A stretch of DNA of 64,000 nucleotides from Locusta migratoria (lineage: Eukaryota > Arthropoda > Insecta > Orthoptera > Acrididae): the NCBI GenBank assembly GCA_026315105.1, contig CM048744.1, positions 364,685,168-364,749,167 of the forward strand. Direction: 5' to 3'. The notes below the pieces were generated by a model. The model was not told the DNA's origin, made no database searches, and saw only the letters and a program-made list of their open reading frames with translations. Positions within the stretch are counted from its first letter, which is position 1. Every line of letters begins with the position of its first letter. A program made the translations under genes and the position numbers. This document shows, piece after piece, positions 63,512 through 64,000 of the stretch.

Positions 63512-63712
63512 AAAATGTTAAAATGTTTGTAGAGCTTGTAGGACTTAACTACAGGGTCATCAGTCCCTAAACTTACAAACAACTTATAAACTAGCTTATA
63601 CTAAAGACGGCACAAACATCCATGCCCGAGGGGGGATTCGAACCCCCGACGGGGAACGGCCTCGTGCATTGTAGCATAGCGACTCAATGTGCTCGGCCGC
63701 TCCGGCGCGGCT
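63512..63712 (-). mobile_element. tRNA-headed SINE (family 1)
   Basis: Minus strand: GCCGGAGCGGCCGAGCACAT head, B box GGGGGTTCGAATCCCCCCTC, body TAAGCTAGTTTATAAGTTG and tail GACCCTGTAGTTAAGTCC. CTACAAGCTCTTC on the left and CTACGAGTTCTC on the right may be a diverged target duplication. Confidence 0.9.
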
Positions 63713-64000
63713 ACGAGTTCTCGGCCTATTGTTGCAGTACCGAACCGATAGCCGTTTGACGTGCGTCAAAACCTAAGGCGAGAGACGTATCTAACTTGGG
63801 ACGTGCGAGAAGTGCCTTGTTAGCCATGCCTTTTTTTCTTTTTCAAATGCGGCGCACATAGCCTCAGTACATTGCACTGAGGAGCTGCCTTTTACGTGGG
63901 CCCAGCAAGTGCTACAGTCAGCGGTTCTTCTTGCTCTGCCATTTTAGGTAAGTGATAATGGTAAAAGTTCAACATTCCTAAGTAACACCGCAACACTTTG

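Larger units (their letters stand above)
60800..64000 (-). mobile_element. Broken second Gypsy copy (related to the 38-44 kb element)
   Basis: On the minus strand, running off the window at 64000. It covers, in order, the RT-RNase H region (64000-63040, with an eroded RNase H), the integrase zinc finger (62904-62487), the integrase core (61642-61210) and the region after integrase (61200-60830). Blocks correspond to those of the element at 37985-44197, but identity is clearly lower. Insertions: SINE (63512-63712), SINE (63140-63312), hAT element (61651-62478). Confidence 0.8.

Noticed and set aside
1..64000. CRISPR arrays, bacterial operons, riboswitches or terminators
   Set aside because: The window is eukaryotic in every feature (spliced gene, SINEs, LINEs, poly(A) signals); no regularly spaced direct-repeat array exists.

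Overview
The window looks like a stretch of a large, repeat-rich insect genome, most probably an orthopteran (grasshopper or locust). The reasons are: several tRNA-headed SINE families whose consensus I associate with locust genomes, an RTE-type LINE ending in a TGTTG-rich tail, a ribosomal protein gene with a 5.5 kb intron, and a pile-up of nested, mostly dead transposons. The species call is recognition from memory, not a database result.

Only one host gene is certain: RpS21 (40S ribosomal protein eS21) on the minus strand, coding exons 37728-37777, 37455-37590, 31866-31921 and 31774-31783, 83 codons, with matching splice sites and two polyadenylation signals. Possible further host or domesticated coding pieces are three THAP-domain first exons (44425, 46018, and an inverted copy at 47598) and a candidate last exon at 59469-59648.

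Layout. 0.5-4 kb: a decayed piggyBac element bounded by TTAA. 4-16 kb: Tc1- and mariner-like remnants, three copies of one RTE-like LINE (the one at 10573-13857 is nearly intact and has a 13-bp target duplication) and dispersed repeats. 16.7-20.1 kb: an IS630/Tc1/mariner-type pseudogene split by a SINE, then an internally deleted piggyBac. 20-27 kb: inverted satellite-like repeats, a palindromic Penelope-like repeat, two more piggyBac transposase remnants and an I/Jockey-type LINE with RNase H. 27-31 kb: no gene seen, apart from a TTAA-bounded MITE. 31.7-37.8 kb: RpS21. 38.0-44.2 kb: a Ty3/Gypsy element with open gag and pol joined by a -1 frameshift site, lying just upstream of RpS21 in the same orientation, its 3' LTR cut short. 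44.4-47.8 kb: THAP-exon pieces, two of them on the arms of a 306-bp inverted repeat. 47.8-51 kb: a decayed gypsy-type gag carrying two SINEs and a foldback element. 51-57.8 kb: LINE ends, a pogo-like transposase remnant, SINEs, a hammerhead-like palindrome. 57.8-60.8 kb: AT-rich with little recognisable. 60.8-64 kb: a second, broken Gypsy copy related to the 38-44 kb one, split by a hAT element with an exact 8-bp target duplication and by SINEs.

The transposon genes do not act together as one system; they are layers of independent insertions. The main biological interest is how RpS21 tolerates a young Gypsy insertion next to its 5' end, and the palindromic or hammerhead-like repeats and duplicated THAP exons whose origin is not obvious.
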